Source: Cervus elaphus (taxonomy: Eukaryota; Chordata; Mammalia; Artiodactyla; Cervidae). Taken from it: DNA of 64,000 nt. Positions 1 to 10,969 of the stretch are shown here, piece after piece. Location: assembly GCF_910594005.1 (NCBI RefSeq), contig NC_057826.1, positions 83,139,163 to 83,203,162 of the forward strand, read 5' to 3'. The notes under the pieces are model-generated. The model did not search any database. It was given only the letters and a program-made list of their open reading frames with translations, and was not told where the DNA came from. The position numbers and the translations under genes are program-made. How positions within the stretch are numbered: the stretch's first letter is position 1; the number at the start of each line of letters is the position of its first letter.

Positions 1-55
1 GCAGGCAGATTCTTTGCCAACTGAGCTACGTTCAGCTGGCAAAGAATCCGCCTGC
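1..55. repeat. Inverted pair of Bov-tA SINE segments forming a hairpin
   Basis: Bases 1-26 are a minus-strand piece of the Bov-tA tRNA-like region and bases 30-55 are the same piece on the plus strand. The arms match at 23 of 26 positions around a 3-base loop. The three differences are A/G changes, which would leave G-T wobbles in a folded strand. Confidence 0.75.
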
Positions 56-155
56 AGTCTGGGAGACAAGGGTTCGATCCCTGGGTTGGGAAGGTCCCCT
101 GGAGAAGGGAATGGCTACCCACTCCAGTATCTGGCCTGGAGAATCCCATGGACTT
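28..155 (+). repeat. Bov-tA SINE, 3'-truncated
   Basis: The plus-strand arm continues through the tRNA B-box-like GGTTCGATCCCTGGGTTGGG, then the family-typical CCCACTCCAGTAT and TGGAGAATCCCATGGAC. It stops where the body normally continues towards the GGGTTGCAAAGAGTC tail, so the 3' part is missing. Confidence 0.8.
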
Positions 156-159
156 TAAT

Positions 160-345
160 GCTTAATGATGTAAACACCCCGCTTTTGATTGACACAACCC
201 CGCAAGGGATCTGTGGTTACCCCCTGTCGCAAATGAGGTAGCAAGGGCCCCAGGGGGCTAAATGACTTGCCCAAGAAGACCCCTTTGGTCGATGTCAGAA
301 CTGGAATTTGAATCCAGACCTTCCGCCCTCCAAGTCATGCCATTT
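160..345 (-). repeat. MIR SINE fragment
   Basis: The segment contains the MIR core in reverse orientation: CTAAATGACTTGCCCAAG, followed by GAATTTGAATCCAGACC. It is strongly diverged, as expected for an old mammalian SINE. Confidence 0.6.
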
Positions 346-1001
346 CCATCACACCACCTGGTCTCCCTCAGGGGAGGCTGGCAGCCCAGCACAGAAACCC
401 CGGGGTGGAAACAGCGAGTGGAAACTGCATTAATGAAAGGAGAGAGTGAGCCGGGCCGGGCCCCCAGGGCTGGTTCCTCATCAGCCTGAGCCCCAGGAGG
501 AGCAGGGGAGAGATGTTCCCAGCCTTCTCAGCAGCTAATTACTGGCTTCACTTTTTCCTTTCCCTCCTTCGATGTTTCCAATGCCCTCATCAAGGGCTCC
601 AAACTCAGCCTGCAGGGCAGGGCTGCGCCTCAGGGCTGGCGAGGGAGCAGATGCTGCGGAAAACAGGCCTGCAGGGCCCACTCGCGGCCCCCTCCAGAGG
701 GCAAGGGCTTCCCGTGTGGCTGAATCCGTGCTCCTCAATACAGACTTGTTGGACTAGTAAATCGAGCACACCTAGGTGCTGGTTTCTGCGCGCTGATGTT
801 CACGGCTGTAGCTCACAACATCCCTGCGGCGTCCACACAGTCAGCATCATCACTATGTGCCCTGACTGTGCTGAATGCTCTCAGAGTGTGACCTCACTTC
901 CTGTTCTCATGACTCCCTGAGAGAGCCCTCCGGAGTCCCCCACCCCCACCGTGTTTTCCCAACCTCACACAGCAACGGATGCCCCCTGGGGTTAAGTGAC
1001 C
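346..1001. other. Unique intergenic sequence
   Basis: GC-rich sequence with no recognisable repeat or gene. A less GC-rich core near 410-560 (GGAAACTGCATTAATGAAAGG, CAGCTAATTACTGGCTTC) could be a weakly conserved non-coding element. The overlapping open frames on both strands have no family resemblance I recognise. Confidence 0.4.
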
Positions 1002-1215
1002 TCTTCCCTGCTGGCTCGGTGGTAAAGAATCCACCTGTCAATGCAGGAGATGCAGGTTTGATCCCTGGATTGGGAAGACATCTCAGAGAAGGAACTGACA
1101 ACCCATTCCATTATTCTTGCCTGGAGAATTCCATGGACAGAGGAGCCTGGAGGGCTACACCCCATGGAGTTACAAAGAGTCTGATATGACTAATCAACCA
1201 ACACTTTCACTTTTT
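1002..1215 (+). repeat. Bov-tA SINE
   Basis: Near full-length copy: tRNA-like head (GGTAAAGAATCCACCTG, then AATGCAGGAGATGCAGG), middle block ATTCTTGCCTGGAGAATTCC, and tail ending in a diverged form of the CAAAGAGTC block. Confidence 0.9.
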
Positions 1216-1371
1216 CAGTTGGTGCCTTAGGAATCCTTAGGGGTTGCTCTGCCTTTACCCACCAACTTGCAGCCTCTCAAATGAGCCTGAAGAGATAGGG
1301 GTAGACAGGGTTTCACCTAGAAGTGGGGACTAGGACTGTGTCTATTTTTTAATGAGGAAAATAGATTTCAG

Positions 1372-1440
1372 AGAGATGAAGTCACTTACCTAAGTCCCAA
1401 GGCTGGTAAGAATTTGGGTCTGAATTTGCACTGGCCCTCC
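1372..1440 (-). repeat. MIR SINE fragment
   Basis: Short fragment with the reverse MIR core (GATGAAGTCACTTACCTAAG followed by GGTCTGAATTTGCACTGG). Confidence 0.5.
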
Positions 1441-2279
1441 CTAAGACAAAACCTGCGTTCATCCACTCACTCAGCACGTGTCTTCCCCAACCGCCTGTTG
1501 TGCGTCAGCACCTTAGAAAGATACTTTAAGGCACAGCCCCCCTCTCCCAAGTGACTGGGCAGGTGTCAAGGGCCAGGGGAGACAGAGGGTGGGAAGCACC
1601 TGTAAATGCTAATCTCTCCTGCAGACCTGCCTCTGCTTGGCCAGACAGAGAGGCCTGGGTGGGCAGGGAGGCCAGAGGTTGCTGGTAGACCCCCACGAGA
1701 CCACTCAGGAGTCTCCCCCTATGATTGTCTCTGATACTCAGGTCTAAGGTTAGAATTCAACCAGCAGAAGACCCTTGGGCTTGGTCCAGATCCCACTGTG
1801 CCCTCAATGCCCAGGGGCTCGCTGCTCTGAGAAGCGCCCCTCCTCCCCCCATGCCTCTCGTCCCGCAGGTCCTGGTATGCAGAAGACCTCCACGGAGACT
1901 GAGCCATGAGCAGAACCCGGCCAGGGCACGGCCAGTGCCAGGAGGAAGCCCTGAGTGTGTGCCAACGCTGGGAGCAAGATGGGAGGTTATTTTTAGAGGC
2001 ACCCTGATGGGGTAGCCGTCTGTCCCCGTGCACGGTGACACGGAGATGCCCTCTGGAGAAGGACAGGAGTTTTGCCATCCAACACTCAGCCTCTCCTGGC
2101 CTCATCAGAGCCTGGGCAAGCCCACCTCCTCCAGGGAGATTTCCCTGGTTCTTGCAATCTGCCAGTGGCCCTTCATTCTCAATTTTGTAGATAGGAGAGC
2201 AGAGAGGACATGGAAGTTACTCTTGCATGTTGAAAGGTCTCTCTGTGCCAGGTGCCCTCAGCACATCTGATTTCTCTCG
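1441..2279. other. Unique intergenic sequence
   Basis: No gene or repeat recognised. The open frames on both strands across 1719-2105 overlap one another, are compositionally driven and match no family I know, so they are not called as coding. Confidence 0.4.
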
Positions 2280-2440
2280 GGCCTCCTGAGGGGTGGGCAT
2301 TACTCATTCTCATACAGAGGAGGAATTGACACTCAGAGAGGCTAAGTAACTTCCTTGGGGTCACACAGCTCGTGCCTGGCAAAGCTAGGATTTAAACCCA
2401 GGACTGCGTGATGCCAAACCCTTTCCACTCCACGGTGGCT
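2280..2440 (-). repeat. MIR SINE
   Basis: Contains GAGAGGCTAAGTAACTTCC, GGTCACACAGCTCGTG and GGATTTAAACCCAGGACTG, the diagnostic 3'-to-5' order of MIR on the reverse strand. Confidence 0.75.
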
Positions 2441-2594
2441 CTTAGAAACATATCCTCTTCCCAATTTCTGGGTGATCCTCTGGCCACATGTCCTCCTTCA
2501 TTCCTTTGTGTGACCTTCAGGTCTGACCTTCCACTAAATGCTGGAGACTTCAGGATGAGTCAGCCCTGGCCTATGGCTCTCACTAGGGGATTTA

Positions 2595-2835
2595 AGCGTT
2601 TGTTATGTATCTACTATATACCAGGCACTAGGCTCTGTGAATCCCCTTGGGATTAATCATTGGGGCACTTAATCCACTCAGACCTCTGTGCTCTGAGCTT
2701 TACTACCATTCTTCTATTCAATCCTCATGGTGACCCTGGGCTGCAGTGCTAGTATCTCCATTTTGCAGATAAGGAAAATGAGGGCTGGAGAGATTAACTC
2801 TCATTTGCCCAGGGCTTTAAGATCACGTGGTTTAG
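2595..2835 (-). repeat. MIR SINE, near full length
   Basis: Starts with TATGTATCTACTATATACCA and GGCACTAGGC, then ATTTTGCAGATAAGGAAAATG. The order and content follow the reverse-strand MIR consensus. Confidence 0.7.
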
Positions 2836-2888
2836 GGGCCCTATTACACATGCATTAGCTGCTTAAACATTTCCTGCCTTTCCTGCCT

Positions 2889-3105
2889 GGGGCTGCCCTG
2901 ATGGCTCAATGGTAAAGAATCCACCTGCCAATGCAGGAGACGGAGCGGGGAGGTTTCAGTCCCTGGGTTGGGAAGGTCCCCTGGTGCAGGAAATGGCAAC
3001 CCACTCCAGTATTCTTACCTGGAGAATCCCATGGACAAAGAAGCCTTGGCGGGCTACAGTCCATGGGGTTGCAAAGAGTCAGACACAACTGAGGGTGCAG
3101 GCATG
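2889..3105 (+). repeat. Bov-tA SINE
   Basis: Complete-looking copy with tRNA-like head, GGGTTGGGAAGGTCCCCTGG, AACCCACTCCAGTATTCTTA and the terminal GGGTTGCAAAGAGTCAGAC. It carries a small insertion (GAGCGGGG) beside the B-box region. Confidence 0.9.
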
Positions 3106-3212
3106 CATTGCTGTTATCAAGTGACTCCTAATCACGTGGAATGCTGAGGGCCTGAGGGACCTTAGAGACCTGCTCTGGTTCAATCCCCTAAACCCTCATT
3201 TCATATTGACCT

Positions 3213-3452
3213 TGAGGCAGGTTGGGTTTCCCTGGCAGTTCAGCTGGTAAAGAGTCTACCTGCAATTCAGGAGACCTAGGTTCAATCCCTGGGTTGGGAA
3301 GATCCCTGGAGAAAGGATAGGCTACCCACTCCAGTATTCTGGCCTAGAGGATTCCATGGGCAGAGGAGCCTGGCAAGCTACAGTCCACAGGGTTGCAAAG
3401 AGTTGGACACGTCTGAGAGACTTTCACTTTGAATCTTTCAGCTGAGGCAGGT
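3213..3452 (+). repeat. Bov-tA SINE with 10-bp target-site duplication
   Basis: The element occupies 3223-3442 and is flanked by exact copies of TGAGGCAGGT at 3213-3222 and 3443-3452. The intact duplication fixes the insertion ends. Confidence 0.93.
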
Positions 3453-3979
3453 GACAATTAAACTCTGCCCCTTTGGCAGATGGGAAAGGCAAAGCCCAGA
3501 GAATGTGTGGAACTTCCTACATGTTGCACAGTGACGAGGACAGGACGGTGCCTGCTTCCACCTACACCCTGTCTGCCTTTGGCTGTAGACAGAGGCCCCC
3601 TCCCCAGCCCACCCCCGAGTCAGGAGTCCAGGGCACAGTCACAGGTGGGAGGATCCTCACAGCTCTGTGCACTTGGTCTCCCAGGAAACCAGAGACCCTG
3701 GACAGTGTTACCGCTCAGGAATAGGGGAAGAAACTCCAGCATCAGGACGGGATGTATGTTTTGGAATGCACAGAACTTAAACATTTCTTCAGGAAGTGAG
3801 GTCACTGGAAGGCCCTTCAGGGACTAGGATAGAGAGTGTGGTGCAAAAGGATAGGGACTGACCCCCTGGAGACCAGGCCCTGACCCTCTGAATCCCTATA
3901 GGGCCTGGTGGCAGGGGCTGGGGTTCTTGACCTCTCTGGGCCTCCTTCCCATGAGCAGGGGGATCTCTCGTGTTTCTTT
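3453..3979. other. Unique intergenic sequence
   Basis: Nothing recognisable beyond chance open frames. No repeat family identified. Confidence 0.4.
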
Positions 3980-4223
3980 GTTATTGTTCAGTCACTCAGT
4001 GATGTCCAACTCTTTCCGACCCTATGGACAGCTGTAAGATAGGCTTCCCCATCCTTCACTAACTCCCAGAGTTTTCTCAAATTCATGAGCATTGAGCTGA
4101 TAATGCCATCCAACCATTTCATCCTCTGTTGTCCCCTTCTCTTCCTGCCTTCAATCTTTCCCAGCATCAGGGTCTTTTCCAATGAGTTGGCTCTTCTCAT
4201 CAGTTGGCCAAAGTATTTTGGCC
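3980..4223 (-). mobile_element. BovB LINE 3' end (ART2A/Bov-A2-like)
   Basis: Reverse complement of the BovB 3' terminus: TTATTGTTCAGTCACTCAGT, then CCATCCAACCATTTCATCC and CTTTCCCAGCATCAGGGTC. The antisense frame at 3988-4227 is a residue of BovB ORF2 C-terminal coding sequence, not a host gene. Confidence 0.85.
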
Positions 4224-4691
4224 TCACTCTGATCCCTGCCTCTAGGCTTCAGTAGCTTTCTCCTCTCTTGTTAGGACACTGGTCAGTGGATTTAGGGACC
4301 ACCCGATTAAACTCTTCATCCCAAAATCCTTTATAACATCTGCAAAGACCTTTTTTCCATAGAAGGAAATTCCCAGTTTCTGGAAATTAGGCTGTGAATA
4401 TCTCTTTGGGTGCAAGGGGCACGATCCAACCCACTGTAGCAGGATCTTGGCTCCATAATCACTGGCTCTAGGCATTTGAGGGGCTTCTGGCAGCTCAGCC
4501 CAGCTGGATGCGGAGTCCTAAGTGAGGGGCAACCTGATTCCTGCCTGCCTGCTTGGCTCACCCTGAGCCAGAAGGCTGAGGGCAAAGATACTCCCAGGAG
4601 GGAGGGAGTTTTTTCTGAAAGGTGGCTCCAGCTCTGGGAGGCAGTAGCTCCTGCAAGCCTGTCTTCCAGCTCAGAGACAAACGAGCAGGCT
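4224..4691. other. Unique sequence with a possible ancient repeat
   Basis: Bases 4270-4390 (TTAGGACACTGGTCAGTGG, then ACATCTGCAAAGACC) resemble a diverged old interspersed repeat that I cannot name with certainty. The remainder is unassigned. Confidence 0.3.
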
Positions 4692-6358
4692 AATACAACT
4701 TGGAAACATCAAAGGAGCATTCCGCCCAAAAATGGGAACAAGAAAGAATAAAAATGGTAGAGACCTAGTAGATGCTGAAGAGATCACAAAGAGATGGAAA
4801 GAATACATGGAAGAACTGTATAAAAAACATCTTAATGAACCAGATTACTTTGATAGTGTGGTTAGTCACCCAGAGCCAGACATTCTGGAGTCAAGTGGGC
4901 CTTAAGAAGAATTGCTGTTAATAAAGCTAGTGTATGAGATGAAATTCCAGCAGAACTATTCAAATCCCTAAAGGATGATACCATCAAGGTTTTGCATTCA
5001 TTGTGTCAGCAAATCTGGAAGACCCAGCCAAGGCCATAGGACTGGAAAAGGTGAATCCTCATCCCAATTCTCAAGAAAGGTAGAACCAAAGAATGTGCTC
5101 TCAGACAATTGCACTCATCTCCCATGCTAGTGAGGTCATGCTTAAAATCTTGCATGCTAGGCTTCAGCATTATGTGAATCAAGAACTTCCAGATGTCCAA
5201 GTTAGGTTTAGAAAAGGAAGAGGAACTAGAGATCAAATTGCCAACATCTGCTGGATTGTAGAGAAAGCAAGGAAATTTCAGAAAAACATCTATTTCTGTT
5301 TCATCAACTATGCTGAAGCCTTTGTGTGGATCATGACAAACTGTAGAAAGCTCTTAGAGAGATGGGAATACCAGACCATCTTACCTGTCTCCTGAGAAAC
5401 CTGTATGTAGGTCAAGAAGCAACAGTTAGAACCTTGTATGGAAAACTGAGTCTGAGACTGAGAAAGGAGTATGACAGGGCTGTCTATTGTCATCCTGTTT
5501 ATTTAACTTCTATGCAGAGCTCATTATGCGAAATGCCAGACTGCATGAATTACAAGCTGGAATCAAGATCGCTGGGAGAAATATAGCAACCTCAGATATG
5601 TGGATGATACCAATTTAATGGCAGAAAGCAAAGGGGAACTAAAGGGCCTCTTGATGAGGGTGAAAGAAGAGAGTGAAAAAGCCAGTTTACAACTCAATAT
5701 TTAAAAAACTAAGATCATGGCATCCAGTCCCATCATTTTATGTCAGATGGAAGAGGAAAAGGTGAAAGTAGTGACAGATTTCCTCTTCTTGAGCTCCAAA
5801 ATCACTGCAGACAGTGACTGCAGCCATGAAATCAGAAGACAAATGCTTCTTGGCAGTAAAGCAATGACAAACCTAGACAGTGTGCTGAAAAGCAGAGACA
5901 TTACTCTACCAACAAAGGTCTGAATAGTCAAGGCTATGGTCTTCCCAGTGGTCACGTATAGTTGTGAGAGCTGGACCATAAAGAAGACAGAACGCCAAGG
6001 AACTTGGCATTCAAACTGTGGTCCTGGAGAAGATTCCTGAAAGTCCCTTGGACAGCAAGGAGATCAAACCAGTCAATCTTAAGGGAGATCAACCCTGAAT
6101 ATTCACTGGAAAGACTGATGCTAAAGCTGAAGCTCCAGTATTTTGGTCATCTGATGCAAACAGATGACTCATTGGAAAAGTCCCTGATGCTGGCAAAGAC
6201 TGAGGACAGAAGGAGAAGAGGGAGTTAGAGGATGAGATGAACATGAACTTGGGCAAACTCCAGGAGATGGTGAGGGACAGGGAAGCCTGGCGTGCTACAG
6301 ACCATGAGGTTACAAAGAGTCAGACACAACTGGGCTAATGAACAACAGCAATACAACT
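4692..6358 (+). mobile_element. BovB LINE, 5'-truncated, with target-site duplication
   Basis: A 1.65-kb BovB (RTE-clade) fragment spans 4701-6349, flanked by AATACAACT at 4692-4700 and 6350-6358. It contains decayed ORF2 sequence for the reverse transcriptase. The catalytic-box remnant reads YVDDT near 5598-5612, followed by NLMAESKGELKGLL, where active copies usually have YADD. Stops and frameshifts break the frame repeatedly, so the longest pieces are only about 60-100 residues. The 3' end carries the family-typical CAAAGAGTCAGACACAACTG and AACAACAGC. The copy cannot encode a working protein. Confidence 0.93.
4795..5707 (+). pseudogene. Decayed BovB reverse-transcriptase ORF2 segment
   Basis: Reading through several frames shows RTE-type reverse transcriptase in order: an RFRKGRGTRDQIAN block near 5205-5247 (consensus close to GFRKGRGTRDQIAN), FINYAEAFVWI near 5302 (the A-box, normally with FIDY...AFD), and RYVDDTNLMAES near 5595. 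In the A-box the usual aspartates are replaced by N and V, so the catalytic site is lost. There is an in-frame stop after LQLNI near 5703. This is a transposon relic with no host function indicated. Confidence 0.85.
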
Positions 6359-7589
6359 CCATTAGCTGGAATGGCCATGTCTGAAGGGAATTGAGGACAA
6401 TCAAACCAATTCCTTCTGAATCTAAGGACAGGGAAAGAAGGGCAGAGTGAAACAGGATTCAGGAGCAGCATCAGGAGACATGGCAGAACCTCCCAGTGCA
6501 GCTCAAACATGGTCCAGGATCACCATCTTTCCTTCCCAACCCAAGCACAGGCCCCAGAGTCCAGGTTTGGCAGATGTGCCCCACTTCGGGACATGTTATA
6601 TCATCAGAGTTCTTGCCAAGCATGCCTTCGATTCTGGGGTCTTGGGAATACCTCAGTGAATCTCACTCCAGACCATTGGAGGGAGGCCTTGGCTAGTCAG
6701 CTAGTTTATTGAGTACTTTGGCCTGGCTCTGAAAGGGACAGTGTGGGGAAAGACAGGCCTGGGACATTGTTCCAGTGGTCGGGGGCTATAGACTGAGTAG
6801 AAACTGTGTGCACAAAGAGAAGTAGAGAGTGTGGCCTGGAGGGTGGAGATCAGGGGACAGTGATGTGGGCAAGAAAGCATTCTGGGGGCGTGGGGACAAC
6901 TGGAAGGAGGTTCATGTAGAGAGACTGGCTTCAGAAGATAAGGCTGGAATCATATATCCTAGGGTCCCAGGAACCCCCCAGTCTTGGAACTTGGGAGTGA
7001 CAATATTGGGCTGGATTTCAGGAAGATTAATTTAGGGGCCACTTGTAAGACAGATCTGGGGGGCAAGAGAAAACAGGGCAAGGTGACTAGGTGGGAGGCT
7101 GTTGCGCATACCCTAGAACGGTAATGAGAGTTTGAACAAGAGTGGTGATTCTGAGGCTGGAAAGAAAAGGATGTAACAGGGAGGGGTGGAGGGGGGAAAG
7201 GACTCTTTGAACATCCATCCTGGGCTGAACACTGGACAGACTACGTTTCATTCTACATCTCGCCTCATCTTCTCAACTGTCGACACCATGGGACTTCCTA
7301 AGAAACATCATGTGGTCGATAGGAAAGGAGAGATTGCAGGATGAACAAAAGGGACTCACAAACTCATTTTCTGTGCAGTGATTCCAATAATTACAATGTC
7401 CTATAGCCAAACCTGTAGGCTGTGATTGCGAACTAAAAGTAAGGAACAGCGTGTGTCCCGTGTGGGAGGTGCAACTGATAGCAAGTCCAGTAACAAGCAT
7501 CGTGTCCCCTGATGGAAGGGCTGTGCCATTTCCACCTCAAGCTTTTGGAATGTGCACATGGAATTGTGTCTGTGTTCATCGCCCCCATT
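6359..7589. other. Unique intergenic sequence
   Basis: No repeat or gene recognised with confidence. Numerous short frames on both strands lack any recognisable domain. Confidence 0.4.
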
Positions 7590-7899
7590 TTACAGACTCC
7601 CCAACTCCCAGGAAGAGGAGTGGCTAGGATGACTCAATGACTGATACCTGCTGACAGCCCCAGAGGAAGGGCAGGCGCCATGGGGCTCCAGCCGGGATGC
7701 CAGCCAGCTCCCAGAGGCCTGCGCCTCCTGAACGGGCAGCCGAGAGAAGGCAATCCCTCTCCCGCTCAGCCAGGCTGTCCCTCCCACCCCCGGGAGGCTC
7801 TGATTGAGCGTGGCACTTTCAGAGCAGTGAAGGATGAAAATGGGAAAGGAGGAGAGGAGCAGCCAGGGAAGGAGGGAGCATCGTGCCCAGGGGGAAGAC

Positions 7900-8150
7900 A
7901 GCACCCTATTTAGGCCAGACGGAGGGCAGCTCTGCCCAGCTATCGCCGCACTGCCTTTTAGCACTTTAATCAAATGCCTTACGAATGGGTTCACCCGGAT
8001 GTCAAAAATCCAATCGGATACATTTATTGGCCTGACAACCAATTTTCTGAGATGTATCATCAGGGACTGATGGTCCATTCCCGCAGCAGGGGAGTTGGCG
8101 ATAATGGAGCCGAGAGAGCCATGGTGTGCCCTCAATATCATCTCAGGCTG
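7900..8150. promoter_or_regulatory. Candidate conserved non-coding element (enhancer-like)
   Basis: A repeat-free, compositionally balanced block with dense AT-rich transcription-factor-like words: GCACTTTAATCAAATGCC, CCAATCGGATACATTTATTGG, CTGACAACCAATTTTCTGAG and ATGTATCATCAGG. It differs clearly from the GC-rich unique sequence around it. Overlapping frames exist on both strands but show no codon-level coherence. The enhancer role is inferred from appearance and from the position upstream of TLE3. Confidence 0.35.
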
Positions 8151-8734
8151 TCACGGGGAAGAAAAGGAGCTTGGGCCCACAGAGGCAGATGGACAGATGG
8201 ACAGACAGAGCATTTCTGGAGCACAGCGAAGGATGTGCTAGGTGCAGGAGAGTGATCAGGGCATCTCAGGCAGACCATTCAGAAACCACACTGCCTGAGG
8301 CACGGCCTCTGCCTAACTTAGGGTCCTCGGGGCCTCAGCAGCCACTTTGGAAGGATGGGAGACCATGAACCTGGCGGGGCTGATGCGAGGCCCACAAGGA
8401 CTCATTATCCTCCACGTGCAAGGCATGGAGAAAGGGAGCCAACTAAGACATGGCTCTAGGTCTTGGGGAGTCCCCAAAGAGTGGGGGAGGCCAAGCGAAA
8501 AGGTCAGAGGGGACCACAGATGCCCACCCCTCTCATGCCTGCCCTAGGGGTCTCCAGGAGCACCACTTTGCCCGTGAGTTTCCAAAGTGGAGACCAGGCC
8601 CCTGGCCCTCACTCCCGTTACAGCTCCACTTATATCTCCTTATGCCTTTTTGTTGCTGTTAGTCTTCTGTGTAAGATCAGCTTTGAGCAAAAGGCTGCAT
8701 TCCTTTAAAAAGAAAACTGTGAAAAGCACAGGTT
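8151..8734. other. Unique intergenic sequence
   Basis: No gene or repeat recognised. Several overlapping short frames in the GC-rich part are treated as chance. Confidence 0.35.
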
Positions 8735-8805
8735 TAGTCCAATCCTCTCATTCTACTAGCAGGGAAACTGAAGCCCAGAGTGGTGAAGGGACTCCAAGGC
8801 AGCCT
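8735..8805 (-). repeat. MIR SINE fragment
   Basis: CCTCTCATTCTACTAGCAGG then GAAACTGAAGCCCAGAGTGG matches the reverse MIR core. Confidence 0.55.
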
Positions 8806-10179
8806 AGGCAGACTCCTTGGAGGAGGTGACATGTGCCCTGAGCCTTGAAGGACATGGAGAATTTCCCGTGTGGAAAGGCAACAGGAGGGGGAAGGAATTG
8901 CTCTGCTGCCCCGGGCTAGTTCCCGCCTCTGGGCCTCTGCTCAGGATCTTGTGACCTGGAGGACCCTGTCACCCTTTCCCCTGTGCCCCACTTGCTCACG
9001 TTTCTCTTCCTCTAATAACCAGCTATGCCACTTCCTCCATGAAGCCTCCTCATCCAGAATGAATGGTCCCAGCACCCTGTTCTCATGACAAATTATTTGT
9101 GGGACATTTTAGCTCTTCCACAATTCTACTTGCCCTGTGTCCAAGGTCAATGCTGCTGTAGCTATCCAGCCAAAGATCACGAAGAACACACCTGTATTTG
9201 AACAAAAGTGGATGCATTACCTGTTGTAACAGGTTGAACTGTGGGGAATGGCAGGTTATCAATGAGAGGGTACGAGAAATGAGTTCTACAACTGGGGCTG
9301 GTGATGGATGATTTGGAGGAACTCGAGGAAGCAGAGTCCTGTTCTGGTTTGAATGCCGTTAGGAAGTGAGGGGTGGGGCAGGCAGTAATTCTCTGCCTGA
9401 GGAACTTAATGAATCTTATCTTGGAGGGAAGAAGAGAGCACAGCAAAGGCTGTAATTGCTTAAAAAGCAGTAGTCCCTGATATTAGCCAGAGTGGGGGAA
9501 TGCTTAGTGATTTTTGTGGTTTGGAAAATGTTCTTGTTTTTGTCTGCATTCAGACACGATTATGGAGTGGTCTTGTTTTTGTCTTGCTCGTGGCCTTGTC
9601 TGATGTTTATATTCTGGGAAATTGTTTATGTTCTGCAGGGGGGAAGGGCAGCCGGGCTGGGGTGCCAGGCCAGCTCTGGCTCTCAGGGGCTATCTGCCTC
9701 CTCCAGGAAAGGGCCCAACTCTTGCTCTTTCCTTTCTTGCCTCTCCAGCGCCGAGCCCAGTGCCTGGCGCTCAGGAATTGTGTCCTACATCCTACGAGAG
9801 GTTAGGTGCACAACAGGGCAAGTTTGAGGATTTAGCGTGGCTGAAACCAAAGACAGAGCGGGGAGCATACAGCCGGTCAGGGGCAGGCTTCGAATGCCAA
9901 CTAATCAAATGAGATAACTGAGGTGGCTGCTCTCTGGAAGGTATAAAGTACAGGCGGATGGTGAAGGATTAGTCTTATCTCCTGCTCCTTCCTCCCTGGA
10001 CATTGGCCTGGAGACTTGCAAGCTGTTCGGCAACCTCGCCAGCCTCCAGAGACAGGAAGGGAGGGAATCACAGCTCAGCAGAAGCCGGAGCAGCCCATCC
10101 CGATGGGCGGGCTAGCCGAGGAGGGCTATTTATCCCGAGGATGGCCCTGACCTTTCCCCACACAACAGGGACAGACGCA
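8806..10179. other. Unique intergenic sequence
   Basis: No gene recognised. Bases 9185-9480 (AACACACCTGTATTTGAACA to AGCAGTAGTCCCTGA) have the even, AT-balanced look of an old interspersed repeat or conserved block, but I cannot assign a family. Confidence 0.35.
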
Positions 10180-10365
10180 CGGAGCCCAGCTGCATCCTTC
10201 TCCTTTAAAACAAGAAATGGAAGCATTACTCACCACCCCGGCCATTTATCATGGTCTGGGGACATTAATTTGACAGTGTGTCATTTTCCATTTGGTTTGG
10301 GCCTGGTGGAGGCTGCCCTCGAAACACCTTCAATTAAATGCAGCTAATAACACAGAGCTATTTTG
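10180..10365. promoter_or_regulatory. Candidate conserved non-coding element
   Basis: Repeat-free AT-balanced block with homeodomain-like and MADS/forkhead-like words: CATTTATCATGGTCTGG, GACATTAATTTGACAG, CCTTCAATTAAATGCAGC and TAATAACACAGAGC. Its neighbours are GC-rich. Function as an enhancer is inferred only. Confidence 0.35.
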
Positions 10366-10634
10366 AGCGAGCAGAGACCTCTACCTCCCCCCAGAGCTCT
10401 GATGTGAGGAGGGGAGGGGGTGCTGCGGGGAGGTTGCGGTACATGGTGATCTCAGTGAAGTGATATTGCCCACAAATCTGGGTCCTGCACCACTGCAGGC
10501 GAGAGAAGTGCAGACAGGACAGGGAGGATGGGGAGAAGGACTGCCTTGACCCCTGAATGAGAAGATTCCAGCAACCGGCTATGTTGTAGCCCTTTCCTCA
10601 GGACATGGGAGGCCATGGCTCTTACCCGACATAG

Positions 10635-10765
10635 AGAAAGCAAAGGTTTTGGAGTCCAGGAGACTTGGAGGTGGATCTTGGCTATTCTTCCTGCTGTGTG
10701 ACTTTAGGCAAATCCCATAACCCCTCTGAGACTGTTTTCTTATTTGTAAATGGAAACAAGAGTTC
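10635..10765 (+). repeat. MIR SINE
   Basis: Forward MIR order: GGAGTCCAGGAGACTTGG, CTGTGTGACTTTAGGCAAAT, CTGAGACTGTTTTCTTATTT and GTAAATGGAAACAAGAG. Confidence 0.75.
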
Positions 10766-10969
10766 CTCTTTTGTGGAAGGAATGATGTTTCATGTTATTT
10801 TATTAACTCAAACAAAACATGATACACATGAAGCTTATTAATTCATTGAAGATAACTCATAATAGCCTCTTTATTTTCCTAGTTTCAAATTTAGGGACAG
10901 ACCATTAAGTGCCCAACACTCAGGACTTCTTCAGTAAGACTTGGAAGGTGGCGAAACACATGATCTCCA

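Noticed and set aside
1002..3442. tRNA genes suggested by A- and B-box-like sequences
   Set aside because: The boxes belong to Bov-tA and CHR-2 SINEs. The cloverleaf is not intact and target-site duplications show they are insertions.
7590..8141. 183-residue open frame on the minus strand
   Set aside because: It runs across a likely non-coding conserved block and GC-rich flank. The translation has no family resemblance and plus-strand frames overlap it.
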